The notes beneath the pieces were generated by a model. It was not told the origin of the DNA. It did not search any database and saw only the letters and a program-made list of their open reading frames with translations. The position numbers and the translations under genes were made by a program. Positions 7,257-16,776 of a stretch of 64,000 nt of DNA are shown one piece after another. The DNA is from Flavobacteriales bacterium. Its GTDB lineage: Bacteria > Bacteroidota > Bacteroidia > Flavobacteriales_D > Crocinitomicaceae. Within the stretch, counting starts at the first letter, position 1. Each line of letters starts with the position of its first letter. The DNA lies in the NCBI GenBank assembly GCA_947500755.1, contig CANMTO010000002.1:62001-126000 (forward strand). The letters are read 5' to 3'.

Positions 7257-8900
7257 ATGGCTATTTCAAACAAGGAATTGGAATTTAATTTCAACGAAGA
7301 CCGGATGCGACTTCGAATACGAAATTTACAGCAAGAATTGGAAAAAATATACCTTGGTGGAGGCAAAAAACGCATAGAAAAACTACACGAATCAGGTAAA
7401 CTCACCGCTCGCGAACGCATTGATTTATTGCTTGACCCAAATACAGATCGTGTTGAGATTGGTGCCATTGCGGGACATGGGATGTACAAAGAGCATGGTG
7501 GATGTCCGGGTGCAGGTGTAGTGGTAGTAATCGGGTATGTTTCTGGTAGGCAATGTATTATAGTGGCGAATGATGCCACTGTTAAAGCAGGCGCATGGTT
7601 TCCAATTACCGGCAAAAAGAACCTTCGCGCGCAAGAAATTGCCATGGAGAATCGCTTACCCATCATCTATCTTGTGGATTCAGCTGGGGTGTACTTACCC
7701 CTGCAAGATGAAATATTTCCAGACAAAGAACATTTCGGTCGAATCTTCCGGAACAACGCCATCATGAGCTCGGAAGGAATAGTACAAATTGCCGCCGTAA
7801 TGGGAAGCTGCGTGGCAGGAGGAGCATATTTGCCGATTATGTCGGATGAGAGTTTAATTGTCAATAAAACAGGAACCATTTTCTTAGCAGGCTCATACCT
7901 CGTAAAGGCTGCAATCGGAGAAAGTATTGATAATGAAACCTTAGGTGGGGCAACTACCCAAACTGAAGTTTCCGGAGTTTGTGATTATAATGTGGAATCA
8001 GACCAAGAATGCCTTGCTACCATCCGAGACTTAATGTCGCGCATTGGACAAACAGCACACGCGGGATACGACCGAATAGCTTCGGAAGAACCTTTAGAGC
8101 CTGCCCAAAAGCTGTATGGACTCATGCCAGATGAACGATCAAAACCATACAATACTAGAGAAATACTTAAGAGTTTGGTAGACGGCTCTACCTTCACCGA
8201 ATATAAAGCTGGATATGGTAAAACCATTCTCTGCGCCTACGCGCGCGTCGACGGATGGAGCGTTGGCATCGTGGCGAATAACCGTGAAATCGTGAAATCC
8301 GCGAAAGGGGAAATGCAAATGGGGGGCGTAATTTATTCGGATTCAGCAGACAAAGCGGCACGCTTTATTATGAACTGTAATCAAAAGGCGATTCCTTTAG
8401 TGTTTTTGCAAGATGTAACTGGTTTTATGGTAGGCTCAAAAAGTGAGCACGGAGGAATCATTAAAGACGGCGCTAAATTAGTGAATGCCATGGCAAACAG
8501 CGTGGTTCCTAAATTCACGGTCGTTATGGGAAACTCATACGGGGCAGGAAACTATGCCATGTGTGGAAAAGCCTATGACCCTCGATTGATTGTAGCGTGG
8601 CCCACGGCAGAAATTGCGGTGATGAGTGGCGCGGCTGCAGCAAAGACCTTGCTACAAATTGAAGTTGCTGGATTAAAAACCAAGGGGGAGGAAATCACCG
8701 AAGAGCGCGAAAAAGAACTTTTTAACCGCATTAAATCCCGCTACGACGAGCAAATATCACCGTATTACGCAGCAAGCCGGTTGTGGGTGGATGCCATCAT
8801 TGACCCCATCGAAACAAGAAAAGTGATTTCCATGGGCATATCCATGGCGAACCATTCAAAACCTACGAAGCGGTATAACGTTGGGGCGATACAGACGTGA
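7257..8900 (+). CDS. acyl-CoA carboxylase carboxyltransferase subunit (methylcrotonyl-CoA carboxylase beta-like)
   Basis: 547 residues, normal for the beta subunit of biotin-dependent acyl-CoA carboxylases. It has the two crotonase-like halves: N-half LTARERIDLLLD, GGCPGAGVVVVIGYVSGR, and a VDSAGVYLPLQDEIFPDKEHFGRIF-type block read in two parts; C-half DVTGFMVG and GNSYGAGNYAMCGKAYDPR. The FPDKEHFGRIF and GAGNYAMCG segments match methylcrotonyl-CoA carboxylase better than propionyl-CoA carboxylase, suggesting leucine catabolism. No biotin-carrying alpha subunit is adjacent. It has its own promoter. Confidence 0.85.
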   Translation: MAISNKELEFNFNEDRMRLRIRNLQQELEKIYLGGGKKRIEKLHESGKLTARERIDLLLDPNTDRVEIGAIAGHGMYKEHGGCPGAGVVVVIGYVSGRQCIIVANDATVKAGAWFPITGKKNLRAQEIAMENRLPIIYLVDSAGVYLPLQDEIFPDKEHFGRIFRNNAIMSSEGIVQIAAVMGSCVAGGAYLPIMSDESLIVNKTGTIFLAGSYLVKAAIGESIDNETLGGATTQTEVSGVCDYNVESDQECLATIRDLMSRIGQTAHAGYDRIASEEPLEPAQKLYGLMPDERSKPYNTREILKSLVDGSTFTEYKAGYGKTILCAYARVDGWSVGIVANNREIVKSAKGEMQMGGVIYSDSADKAARFIMNCNQKAIPLVFLQDVTGFMVGSKSEHGGIIKDGAKLVNAMANSVVPKFTVVMGNSYGAGNYAMCGKAYDPRLIVAWPTAEIAVMSGAAAAKTLLQIEVAGLKTKGEEITEEREKELFNRIKSRYDEQISPYYAASRLWVDAIIDPIETRKVISMGISMANHSKPTKRYNVGAIQT

Positions 8901-8933
8901 TGTGAATTGTAGGCAGGACGTGAGAATCAACAG

Positions 8934-9818
8934 CTAAGCACCAAAAGTTCCTACCTTTTTATAATTCACATAATTGGGATTGATTCCGATGAGGAGTAAC
9001 GCATCTTTTATGCGATCTTTCAACGTTCGTCGTTCCATTGAAATATCAGTGTTAAAACTCCAGTTCATTGCTTCAATACGTTCGCGCATTACCGAAGGAT
9101 GTTTGCCATTAAATCGTTTTACTTGAGTTAAGTGCTTTTCGTATTCAAAATGGTCTAGGGATGGGATGTTCGAAGCCATCCACTCATCGTCGTGCCAAAG
9201 CTTGTTGAAATTACGCTGTTTACGCTGCATCGCTTGAGGTTCTTTCACCCACCCATAATGGTGAATGTGTACCGGAAGAGCCACCACGTTAAGTTTCTCA
9301 TTATCTCCTTTTCGGAACCCTTGAGCATCTCGGTAGGAATAAATCTTCGACCTATTGCGTACTATTCGAATCTCATGTTTATACCACGAGTTGGATGCGC
9401 CAATAAAGTCGTATGATCCATAGAAGTGACGGTATTTGAATAAAAAACCATCCACGTTTTCGTCGTTCAAGTGGTGCTCCATGGCTTGGCGGATTAAGGA
9501 ATCCTGACCTTCCTCCAACACCTCGTCTCCTTGGATATAAAAACACCAGTCGCTATCCTGGGAAATAGCACTCAACGCCTTATTGGTTTCCAGGGCCAAG
9601 ACCTCCCCGTTCGCTCGCAGCGTATCGTCCCAAACCGTTTCGATAATACGGATTTTAGAACTTCCTATGCCCTGTATAAGTTCCAAGGTGGTGTCGTCTG
9701 AATGACCAACAGCAACGATAAACTCGTCACACAAGGGCAGCACAGAATGTATGGCCTCTCGAATCGGATAGTCATAAATTAAGGCATTTCGAATGAAGGT
9801 AAACCCAGTAACTTTCAC
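8934..9818 (-). CDS. family 2-type glycosyltransferase
   Basis: 294 residues from the GTG at 9818. The N-terminus VKVTGFTFIRNAL leads into a Rossmann-like half (CDEFIVAVGHSDDTT) and a YIQGDEVLEEG segment in place of a DxD motif, typical of the GT2-like proteins that Bacteroidota carry in glycan clusters. An upstream in-frame ATG at 9875 would add 19 residues unlike the conserved start. CACCTTTG lies just before the GTG, so GTG is preferred. The role may be in surface polysaccharide or glycoprotein assembly, but donor and acceptor are unknown. Confidence 0.75.
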   Translation of the reverse strand: MKVTGFTFIRNALIYDYPIREAIHSVLPLCDEFIVAVGHSDDTTLELIQGIGSSKIRIIETVWDDTLRANGEVLALETNKALSAISQDSDWCFYIQGDEVLEEGQDSLIRQAMEHHLNDENVDGFLFKYRHFYGSYDFIGASNSWYKHEIRIVRNRSKIYSYRDAQGFRKGDNEKLNVVALPVHIHHYGWVKEPQAMQRKQRNFNKLWHDDEWMASNIPSLDHFEYEKHLTQVKRFNGKHPSVMRERIEAMNWSFNTDISMERRTLKDRIKDALLLIGINPNYVNYKKVGTFGA

Positions 9819-9846
9819 AATGCAAAGGTGCACAATTTTCTGAGGA

Positions 9847-9978
9847 TTATGAAAACGACCTGAATAAGAGGCCACTTAATAAAAGCTCAAGCACGTTGAG
9901 GATATCACAGGGTTTGGGTTCAATGGCAGGATAAAACGTATCAATGGTGAATTCTGCAAGCTTGTAACGAAATGGCAT
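9847..9978 (-). CDS. possible 43-residue small protein upstream of the glycosyltransferase
   Basis: A complete minus-strand reading frame from ATG (9978) to TAA (9847). It encodes an ordinary-looking peptide beginning MPFRYKLAEFTIDTFYPAIE and ending with a leucine-rich hydrophobic stretch. It sits 28 nt before the glycosyltransferase GTG, in the only otherwise empty 200 bp here. No family recognised and no clear -7 box. It could be a real small protein, the remnant of a longer gene, or chance. Confidence 0.3.
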   Translation of the reverse strand: MPFRYKLAEFTIDTFYPAIEPKPCDILNVLELLLSGLLFRSFS

Positions 9979-9994
9979 AAAAGTGGTTATAACG

Positions 9995-10002
9995 TAGCTT
10001 TG
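9995..10002 (+). promoter_or_regulatory. -7 box (TAGCTTTG) for the VWA gene
   Basis: A perfect TAnnTTTG match 17 nt before the ATG at 10020. Confidence 0.6.
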
Positions 10003-10019
10003 CTTTCAATACTATTTTT

Positions 10020-11456
10020 ATGAAAAAATTCCTGCATATTGTTCTTTTCCTTCCACTTATTGGTCTTGGCCAATCAAAAAAAATTCAAGCCGGTATCAGC
10101 ACCAAAGACAGTTCAAAACTAAGTATTCTCGGGGTTTATCAAGATGATTTCCCTAATATATCTGTAGTTTTCCGTGCTGAGAAAAAAAATGGTAATCCAG
10201 TGTTTGGATTGAGCAAAAAAGATTTAACGGTTCTCGAGAATGAAGAGGAATGCCAAGTTATTTCCATTCGAGAACTCTCCAAACAAAAACCTATTAATAT
10301 TGGCATTGTGTTAGACCATTCAGGATCGATGGATTATGATGAAGTTCAATTACAGCGTTTAGGATATGATGTGTTCGATTTACTTAGGGATGCACAAGGA
10401 TTAATCGAATTCCCGAAGGGCTATGTTAAACCTATTACCTTAGCAAAGTCGGCACTTCTTGAATTTGTGGAATCTTTTAATTTCAAAAAAGACAACATTA
10501 GTGTGGTCGGATTCTCTTCAACAGTTGACCGCACCTTAGGACTTACAAACAACGTGGGAAAGATCAAGCGAAATATTCGAACCATGAAAACCGATGGGAC
10601 CACTGCATTTTATGATGCGATAATAGCTGGCTTGAACCAACTTAACGGTGCGGAAGGCATGAACGTCATTGTGGCCCTAACAGATGGAAACGACAACGCT
10701 TCTTACGCGAGCTTAGTCCAAACTATAAATGAAGCGAAACAAATGGATATCCCCGTCTACGTTGTTGGATTAGGTGATGTGAACCGAGCAATGCTAAGTC
10801 AAATTGCCACAGAAACTGGCGGACAATTTTTCTATGCGAATTCAGCTAAATCACTTCATGCTATTTATGAAAAAATAAGCGAAAAACTTCAATCCTTTTA
10901 TGATTTGATTTACCTCTCACCTAACCTATCCATGGGCTCTTGGGATCGTTCCTTGGAAATCTCATTTGTTAAAGAAGGGCAACACGTAGTAAGTGAAATC
11001 GAGCATTTCACAATTGATTCAACAGCGATAGCATATATTAAGCAAAAGAACTTAGAAGCTAAACAACGCGAAGAAGCAGCTAAAGCGGAAGAAGAAAAAG
11101 CAGAGGCAGAAGCTCAAGAAAACTTGATACGAAATAGCGGTATTGGCATAGCCGCGCTGTTAGTTACTGGTGGAATTATCTTTTATTTTTCTCGAAAAAA
11201 ATCCAAACCGCAAGTAGCGATTACTAAAGTTTATCCAAATCCAACGGCAAATAAGGTTAGCATTGAAATACAGAATAATAGAGCAATGGAAGGCAAACTA
11301 TATGTATTTGACATGCAGGGAAATCACGTATTACTTCAAGACATTGGTTCTAAGGCTGAAATTAACTTATCAGCTCTTGCTAATGGGACCTATTTATTAA
11401 GAGCAAGTTTTGATGACTGTCAAAGTGAATCGATACGAGTAGTGGTACAAAAATAA
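10020..11456 (+). CDS. VWA-domain protein with C-terminal transmembrane helix and T9SS sorting domain
   Basis: 478 residues. A signal peptide (about 1-18) is followed by a beta-rich region and a von Willebrand A domain. The MIDAS motif DHSGSM is at 99-104, with the later TDGTTAF threonine and the VALTDGND aspartate also present, so metal-dependent ligand binding is plausible. An Ala/Glu/Lys-rich coiled coil (about 345-372) precedes a hydrophobic helix (about 374-390) with a KK stop-transfer. A type A T9SS domain runs from VYPNPTANKVSIEI (about 404) to the C-terminus. A membrane helix just before a T9SS signal is unusual, since T9SS cargo normally passes freely through the periplasm. It has its own promoter. 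Confidence 0.82.
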   Translation: MKKFLHIVLFLPLIGLGQSKKIQAGISTKDSSKLSILGVYQDDFPNISVVFRAEKKNGNPVFGLSKKDLTVLENEEECQVISIRELSKQKPINIGIVLDHSGSMDYDEVQLQRLGYDVFDLLRDAQGLIEFPKGYVKPITLAKSALLEFVESFNFKKDNISVVGFSSTVDRTLGLTNNVGKIKRNIRTMKTDGTTAFYDAIIAGLNQLNGAEGMNVIVALTDGNDNASYASLVQTINEAKQMDIPVYVVGLGDVNRAMLSQIATETGGQFFYANSAKSLHAIYEKISEKLQSFYDLIYLSPNLSMGSWDRSLEISFVKEGQHVVSEIEHFTIDSTAIAYIKQKNLEAKQREEAAKAEEEKAEAEAQENLIRNSGIGIAALLVTGGIIFYFSRKKSKPQVAITKVYPNPTANKVSIEIQNNRAMEGKLYVFDMQGNHVLLQDIGSKAEINLSALANGTYLLRASFDDCQSESIRVVVQK

Positions 11457-11590
11457 TAGGCGGAGTTGAATGGATGATGATTTTTAAAAGCCACTTGATT
11501 TAACGTATTCAAATGAACTCAGAAAATTTGATTTTTATTGTAAATTCCCTTGTGTAATTAGGCAAGAACGCGGAATTATTTATGCATCCC

Positions 11591-12268
11591 TTACTCCTCG
11601 TCCCACCCGGTATTCGAACTTTTCTTGCCATTAAAGTAACGGGAGTATCCAAAACCAATAATCAAGTACGAAGATAATTTATTGAGTTCAGCGGTGGAAT
11701 GGCCTAAATCTGAGTTGATGCCAATGTCCCAAGGCTTGTAACCAAAACCATAGAACGCATAGCCAATGGTTAATCGAAACGAGGCGTTCACGTCAGCGGC
11801 TAAGCAAATACCTAGGTTCGGCTCAATGTATGCCGCTTGTTTCGCATTATAGGTGATTCCCATTGATTTTAGCGTGTCGGTAACAAAAGCACTTTGAACA
11901 ATCCCCATCTTTACCCCAATATCAGTAGCCAGGCTCGGTGTCCAGAATTTTTCATGACCCAACTTAATAAAAGCAGCACCGTTGTGCATTCCTCCACTTA
12001 CTTTCTGATTGATCCGAAACTGATTGATGTTGAAATAGGAATAATGTACCCCCGCCCCAAACATTAGCCCCGATCGCAGGGTATATTGGTACATTGGCGA
12101 TACATAAATCACGCCCTGCATGATGTTTCTAAAGGGCGCATTGGCAAATCCGTTAGGTAAACCCAGTTCGAATACAAATGAGTCATCGATTTCCATATCT
12201 TGAGCGCTTGACTTGAAATGAATGCATGCACTCATTACCACAAACATTATCAAAATTCTTTTTTTCAT
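11591..12268 (-). CDS. outer-membrane beta-barrel protein, function unknown
   Basis: 225 residues with a signal peptide (MKKRILIMFVVMSACIHFKS, ending near AQD). Alternating aromatic/polar strands include YQYTLRSGLMFGAGVHYSYF and LIIGFGYSRYF, the pattern of a small eight-to-ten-strand outer-membrane barrel. No enzymatic motif seen. The gene lies 11 bp downstream of the flippase. A TAACTTTA box inside the flippase 3' end suggests it may also be transcribed separately. Confidence 0.55.
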   Translation of the reverse strand: MKKRILIMFVVMSACIHFKSSAQDMEIDDSFVFELGLPNGFANAPFRNIMQGVIYVSPMYQYTLRSGLMFGAGVHYSYFNINQFRINQKVSGGMHNGAAFIKLGHEKFWTPSLATDIGVKMGIVQSAFVTDTLKSMGITYNAKQAAYIEPNLGICLAADVNASFRLTIGYAFYGFGYKPWDIGINSDLGHSTAELNKLSSYLIIGFGYSRYFNGKKSSNTGWDEE

Positions 12269-12274
12269 GTGCCT

Positions 12275-12282
12275 TAAAGTTA
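12275..12282 (-). promoter_or_regulatory. possible -7 box (TAACTTTA) for the barrel protein
   Basis: On the minus strand this box precedes the ATG at 12268 by six bases and overlaps the last codon of the upstream flippase gene. Confidence 0.35.
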
Positions 12283-13800
12283 CAATTTTAAATACCGTCT
12301 TTTAATATTTTCTATAAAACTCCTGGCATATCCTGCAGCCTCTGGTTCCAAATTAAAGCGCAGTACTGGAACAACAAATCCAATGAATACCAACGCTTCA
12401 ATGCACCCTATACGCAAAAGCTTGTAAATCGTTGTGGATTCGGCCGAAAAGGGAAAAATTTGGATTGCCACATAATAAACGGCGAGCACACTTAAAAAAA
12501 CCAACAAAGGTTTTAGATGGCCCCAATGAAATGGATTTAGTCGGTAAGCCCAATAAATATACATCGAGCGAGCCACATTGTAAAACACAAAAATGAACCC
12601 AGTGGCGAATCCAACCCCAGCAATACCATAATGGGGAATTAGGAGCCTATTTAACCCATAAATTCCAAGGCATAGAAAAACCGTAAACAAGAGGTCATAT
12701 TTGTACTTTCGTGAGGTTGCAAATATAATCCCATTCAATCCGCAATACATATCCACCATCCTTCCCAATAACAAGAAAAACAATACGGGAATTCCTGCAC
12801 TGAATTCCGGCTTTAGAAAGGAAAAGAGTTCGTGCACGGGCAACCACAGGCCAAGAAACGAGAGCAAACCAATGAACAAACCTGCTCCACTCGATTTTTG
12901 ATAGATTTCTTGAAGCCCTTTCATGTCTTTTTCTTTCCAAAGTTTCGCAACAATGGGAGAACTCACTCGCGTCATAGCACGGAAAGGAATTAATACTGCA
13001 CTGGTTACTTGAACCATCGTGGTATATATTCCGGTTGCCGCTAACCCAATCATTCCGCCGATCATAACCGCATCCATCGTAACCACCACCATCGTTGCTA
13101 AGGTGTTCACGTACGAAAAGGCACTAAATGAAAGTAGGATTCTGCGGAATCGTTTCGGAATGGTAATGTGTTTCAAGGAATAATGCAGCTCTTTATAATA
13201 GATTAAATACCCCGCCAAAGCCAAGGCTGGAAGTAAATTACTTACCATAAGTGCCGTTAAAAAAGATTCGAATGAAATAAGTTTTAATGCATATACCGCC
13301 AACAATAGCGTAGTAACTACTCTAAGCCCAATGTCTTGTAAAAAAACTGGTAATAGGTTTTTAAAGAGTCCCCGCATGTGATTTTCGAAGAGCATGAAGA
13401 AAACGTTACCAATACCAACAGGGATTACCCACCATGCATAGCGATTAAATAAAGGCGATTTCTCATGAAAATACGCTCCGATTTCTGCCTTGAATACCCA
13501 ATATAAAGAAGTGAAAATTAAAATTCCAAGGCAAACCAATAAGACGTTGAACAACAAAAATCCATAGTGTTTTTTGGCTTCATTTCGAAAAAAGGGAAAG
13601 AAGCGCCAAGTTACATAGATACTGCCTAAGTTGCTTAATTGAGCAAAGAGTAATCCAGTGGTGGTCAGTAAATTAACCAAGCCGATTTCAATCGTAGATA
13701 AAAATATAATAAATAGGAAAGCCTTGTTGATATAGCCAAGAACCAATCCTATATAAGAGATTAGTGTAGTTCGTAAAGCATCTTTCTTTACAACACCCAT
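12280..13800 (-). CDS. oligosaccharide flippase / polysaccharide biosynthesis (MOP superfamily) membrane protein
   Basis: 506 residues with about 12-14 hydrophobic helices spread along the whole length. The N-terminal GLVLGYINKAFLFIIFLST and the mid-protein DAVMIGGMIGLAATGIYTTM resemble Wzx/RfbX-type lipid-linked oligosaccharide flippases, where glycine-rich helices and a D-x-x-MIG motif recur. It probably flips lipid-linked glycan across the inner membrane, but no glycosyltransferase cluster surrounds it. It starts 1 bp after the stop of carB on the same strand, so the two are likely co-transcribed. Confidence 0.78.
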   Translation of the reverse strand: MGVVKKDALRTTLISYIGLVLGYINKAFLFIIFLSTIEIGLVNLLTTTGLLFAQLSNLGSIYVTWRFFPFFRNEAKKHYGFLLFNVLLVCLGILIFTSLYWVFKAEIGAYFHEKSPLFNRYAWWVIPVGIGNVFFMLFENHMRGLFKNLLPVFLQDIGLRVVTTLLLAVYALKLISFESFLTALMVSNLLPALALAGYLIYYKELHYSLKHITIPKRFRRILLSFSAFSYVNTLATMVVVTMDAVMIGGMIGLAATGIYTTMVQVTSAVLIPFRAMTRVSSPIVAKLWKEKDMKGLQEIYQKSSGAGLFIGLLSFLGLWLPVHELFSFLKPEFSAGIPVLFFLLLGRMVDMYCGLNGIIFATSRKYKYDLLFTVFLCLGIYGLNRLLIPHYGIAGVGFATGFIFVFYNVARSMYIYWAYRLNPFHWGHLKPLLVFLSVLAVYYVAIQIFPFSAESTTIYKLLRIGCIEALVFIGFVVPVLRFNLEPEAAGYARSFIENIKRRYLKL

Positions 13801-13801
13801 C

Positions 13802-16618
13802 TTATTTGGAAAGGTGCATATTCCGCATGGAATACACCTTGGTAAAGAACGGATCCTTTAGGTCTTTAATAAACCGAATCGCTTCCCCAGTAGATTTCAT
13901 TTCTGGACCAAGTTCCTTTTTTATATCTGGAAATTTCTCATAAGAGAATACCGGAATTTTAATTGCATACCCCTCTTTTCGTGGATTGAAATTAAAGTCT
14001 TTAACTTTCTTCTCTCCGAGCATAACCTTTGTTGCATAATTCACATAGGGCTCATCATAAGCTTTCGCGATAAACGGAACTGTTCTAGAAGCACGTGGAT
14101 TAGCTTCAATCACATACACCTTATCGTCTTTGATGGCAAATTGTATATTAATTAAACCTACCGTACGCAGTTCAACCGCTATTTTCTTGGTGATGTCTTC
14201 AATTTGTGTCATCACAAAATCACCTAAATTATACGGAGGCAATACCGCATAGGAATCTCCGGAGTGAATCCCTGCGGGCTCAATGTGCTGCATGATACCA
14301 ATAATATATACGTCCTCACCGTCGCATATTGCATCTGCTTCTGCTTCAATCGCACCTCCCAAGAAATGATCTAACAAAATTTGATTGCTTCCCATCTCAT
14401 TGATTATATCTACCACATGATGTTCAAGCTCATCTTTATTAATGACGATTTTCATTTTCTGGCCACCAAGTACGTAGCTCGGACGAACTAACAAAGGAAA
14501 TCCTAATTCATCAGCCAACTCAAGTGCCTGTTCCGCACTTTCTACCACTCCATATTGAGGAAACGGGATATTGTGCTGTTCCAGTAATTTGGAGAAACGT
14601 CCCCTATCCTCTGCTAAATCCAAAGCATCAAAGCTCGTTCCTAAAATTTTAATCCCATATCGATGCAATTTCTCTGCTAATTTAAGGGCCGTTTGTCCCC
14701 CTAACTGCACGATTACCCCCTCGGGTTTTTCATGCTGTATGATGTCGTAAATATGTTCCCAAAATACCGGCTCAAAATACAATTTATCCGCCGTATCAAA
14801 ATCCGTGGAAACGGTTTCAGGATTGCAGTTAATCATGATCGTTTCATATCCGCACTCACGAGCTGCCAACACCCCATGAACGCAGGAGTAATCGAATTCT
14901 ATTCCTTGGCCTATGCGGTTAGGACCAGAGCCTAAAACCACCACTTTTTTACGATCGCTAACTACACTTTCATTTTCAAACTCAAAGGTGGAATAATAGT
15001 ATGGGGTTTGGGCTTCAAATTCTGCAGCGCAGGTGTCCACGATTTTGTACACGCGTTGAATTCCTAATTCCGCACGCTTGGCATATACTTCAGATTCCAA
15101 GCAACGCAATAGATGTGCAACTTGTCGATCTGCATAGCCTTTTTGCTTGGCTTCAAACAGCAAGTCCCGTGAAATATTTTCAATGGAATATTGCTCCATT
15201 CTACGCTCAAGCTTGATCAAGTCTTCAATTTGTCTTAAAAACCATATATCGATTTTAGTTTTCTCTACAATGGTTTTAAACGGAATGCCTAATTTGATGG
15301 CATCGTAAATGTGAAATAAGCGATTCCAACTCGGTTTTTCTAGGCTATTTAAAATTTCATTTTGATTCGTTAATTCCTTGCCATCTGCCCCTAAACCATT
15401 TCTATTAATCTCAAGAGATTGACAGGCCTTTTGCAGCGCCTCTTGGAACGATCGTCCGATAGCCATAACCTCACCTACCGACTTCATTTGTAAGCCTAAT
15501 TCTCGGTTTGTACCTGGAAATTTATTAAAATTCCAACGCGGGATTTTTACAATTACATAGTCTAAGGTTGGTTCAAATAAGGCTGAAGTAGTCTTAGTGA
15601 TTTGATTTTGAAGTTCATCCAAATGATATCCAATGGCTAATTTCGCAGCGATTTTCGCAATGGGATACCCCGTTGCCTTAGAGGCTAACGCCGAAGATCG
15701 GGATACTCGTGGATTAATTTCAATCGCAATGATATCCTCATGATTATCCGGGGAAACGGCAAATTGTACGTTGCATCCACCAGCAAAATTACCGATGGAA
15801 CGCATCATATTAATGGCCATATTTCGCATTTTCTGAAACGTAGTATCGGAAAGGGTCATCGCAGGCGCCACCGTGATCGAGTCTCCGGTATGAATCCCCA
15901 TGGGATCAAAATTCTCGATGGAACAAATAATCACCACATTATCGTTGGCATCACGCAACAACTCTAATTCGTATTCCTTCCAACCAATAAGTGCTTTATC
16001 AATCATTACCTCATGGATTGGAGATAATTGCAGTCCGCGCTCCAACAGGTTATCAAATTGATCTGGCTTATACAAGATTGAAGCCCCAGAACCCCCTAAG
16101 GTATAACTCGGACGGATGCAGAGGGGAAATCCAAATTCTTGTGCAATCTCTTTTCCCTCAAGAAAGGATTTAGCCGTCTTCTGTGGCGCCATAGGCACCC
16201 CAATTTCGTACATTAAATTTCGAAATGCCTCCCTGTTCTCTGTGATTTCAATGGCTTTAATGTCCACACCAATAATTCGCACGCCATGTTCCTTCCAAAT
16301 CCCAAGTTCGTCGCACTCAATGCACAGATTCAAGGCTGTTTGTCCTCCCATGGTCGGCAAGACGGCATCGATGTTATGTTTGGAAAGAATGTCAAGAATA
16401 CTATCGGTTTCCAAGGGCAATAAATACACATTATCTGCCACCACTTTATCAGTCATGATGGTAGCTGGATTCGAATTTATCAAGGTTACTTCAATCCCCT
16501 CCTCGCGCAGCGAACGAGCGGCTTGAGAACCGGAGTAATCAAATTCACAAGCTTGTCCAATCACAATTGGACCAGAACCGATAATTAAAACAGATGAAAT
16601 GGAGGTGTCTTTTGGCAT
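13802..16618 (-). CDS. carB: carbamoyl-phosphate synthase large subunit, lacking the C-terminal MGS domain
   Basis: 938 residues against about 1070 in Escherichia coli. Both ATP-grasp halves are present: N-half GQACEFDYSGSQAARSLREE and GGQTALNL; C-half GSGPNRIGQGIEFDYS and GGQTALKLAEKL. The chain ends at FTKVYSMRNMHLSK, just where the allosteric MGS-like domain would begin. It makes carbamoyl phosphate from bicarbonate, ATP and glutamine-derived ammonia for arginine and pyrimidine synthesis, with the small subunit CarA, which is not in the window. The clean ending suggests a lineage trait, as I recall for flavobacteria, rather than a broken gene. Confidence 0.95.
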   Translation of the reverse strand: MPKDTSISSVLIIGSGPIVIGQACEFDYSGSQAARSLREEGIEVTLINSNPATIMTDKVVADNVYLLPLETDSILDILSKHNIDAVLPTMGGQTALNLCIECDELGIWKEHGVRIIGVDIKAIEITENREAFRNLMYEIGVPMAPQKTAKSFLEGKEIAQEFGFPLCIRPSYTLGGSGASILYKPDQFDNLLERGLQLSPIHEVMIDKALIGWKEYELELLRDANDNVVIICSIENFDPMGIHTGDSITVAPAMTLSDTTFQKMRNMAINMMRSIGNFAGGCNVQFAVSPDNHEDIIAIEINPRVSRSSALASKATGYPIAKIAAKLAIGYHLDELQNQITKTTSALFEPTLDYVIVKIPRWNFNKFPGTNRELGLQMKSVGEVMAIGRSFQEALQKACQSLEINRNGLGADGKELTNQNEILNSLEKPSWNRLFHIYDAIKLGIPFKTIVEKTKIDIWFLRQIEDLIKLERRMEQYSIENISRDLLFEAKQKGYADRQVAHLLRCLESEVYAKRAELGIQRVYKIVDTCAAEFEAQTPYYYSTFEFENESVVSDRKKVVVLGSGPNRIGQGIEFDYSCVHGVLAARECGYETIMINCNPETVSTDFDTADKLYFEPVFWEHIYDIIQHEKPEGVIVQLGGQTALKLAEKLHRYGIKILGTSFDALDLAEDRGRFSKLLEQHNIPFPQYGVVESAEQALELADELGFPLLVRPSYVLGGQKMKIVINKDELEHHVVDIINEMGSNQILLDHFLGGAIEAEADAICDGEDVYIIGIMQHIEPAGIHSGDSYAVLPPYNLGDFVMTQIEDITKKIAVELRTVGLINIQFAIKDDKVYVIEANPRASRTVPFIAKAYDEPYVNYATKVMLGEKKVKDFNFNPRKEGYAIKIPVFSYEKFPDIKKELGPEMKSTGEAIRFIKDLKDPFFTKVYSMRNMHLSK

Positions 16619-16760
16619 GTTTACAATTTAATCTTACGACCGTATAAATTGTGGACAAAATTAGCTTAAAAACTAGCACGAAGAATCATTTCATATCAGG
16701 TAATTTTTACACAATTCCACTAAAAATGTTAATAGCTGCATTACCCTGTGAAGAAAATCC

Positions 16761-16768
16761 TATTTTTG
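16761..16768 (+). promoter_or_regulatory. -7 box (TATTTTTG) for the DUF4159 gene
   Basis: A perfect match ending eight bases before the ATG at 16777. It decides against the much earlier in-frame ATG at 16651. Confidence 0.55.
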
Positions 16769-16776
16769 TTGCACCC

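Noticed and set aside
16116-16526. Plus-strand frame of 136 codons inside carB
   Set aside because: Antisense to well-conserved CarB sequence; the product is low-similarity and has no start context.
13802-16618. carB as a truncated pseudogene
   Set aside because: It ends cleanly at a natural domain border, with a normal stop and both ATP-grasp halves intact; a lineage feature is more likely.
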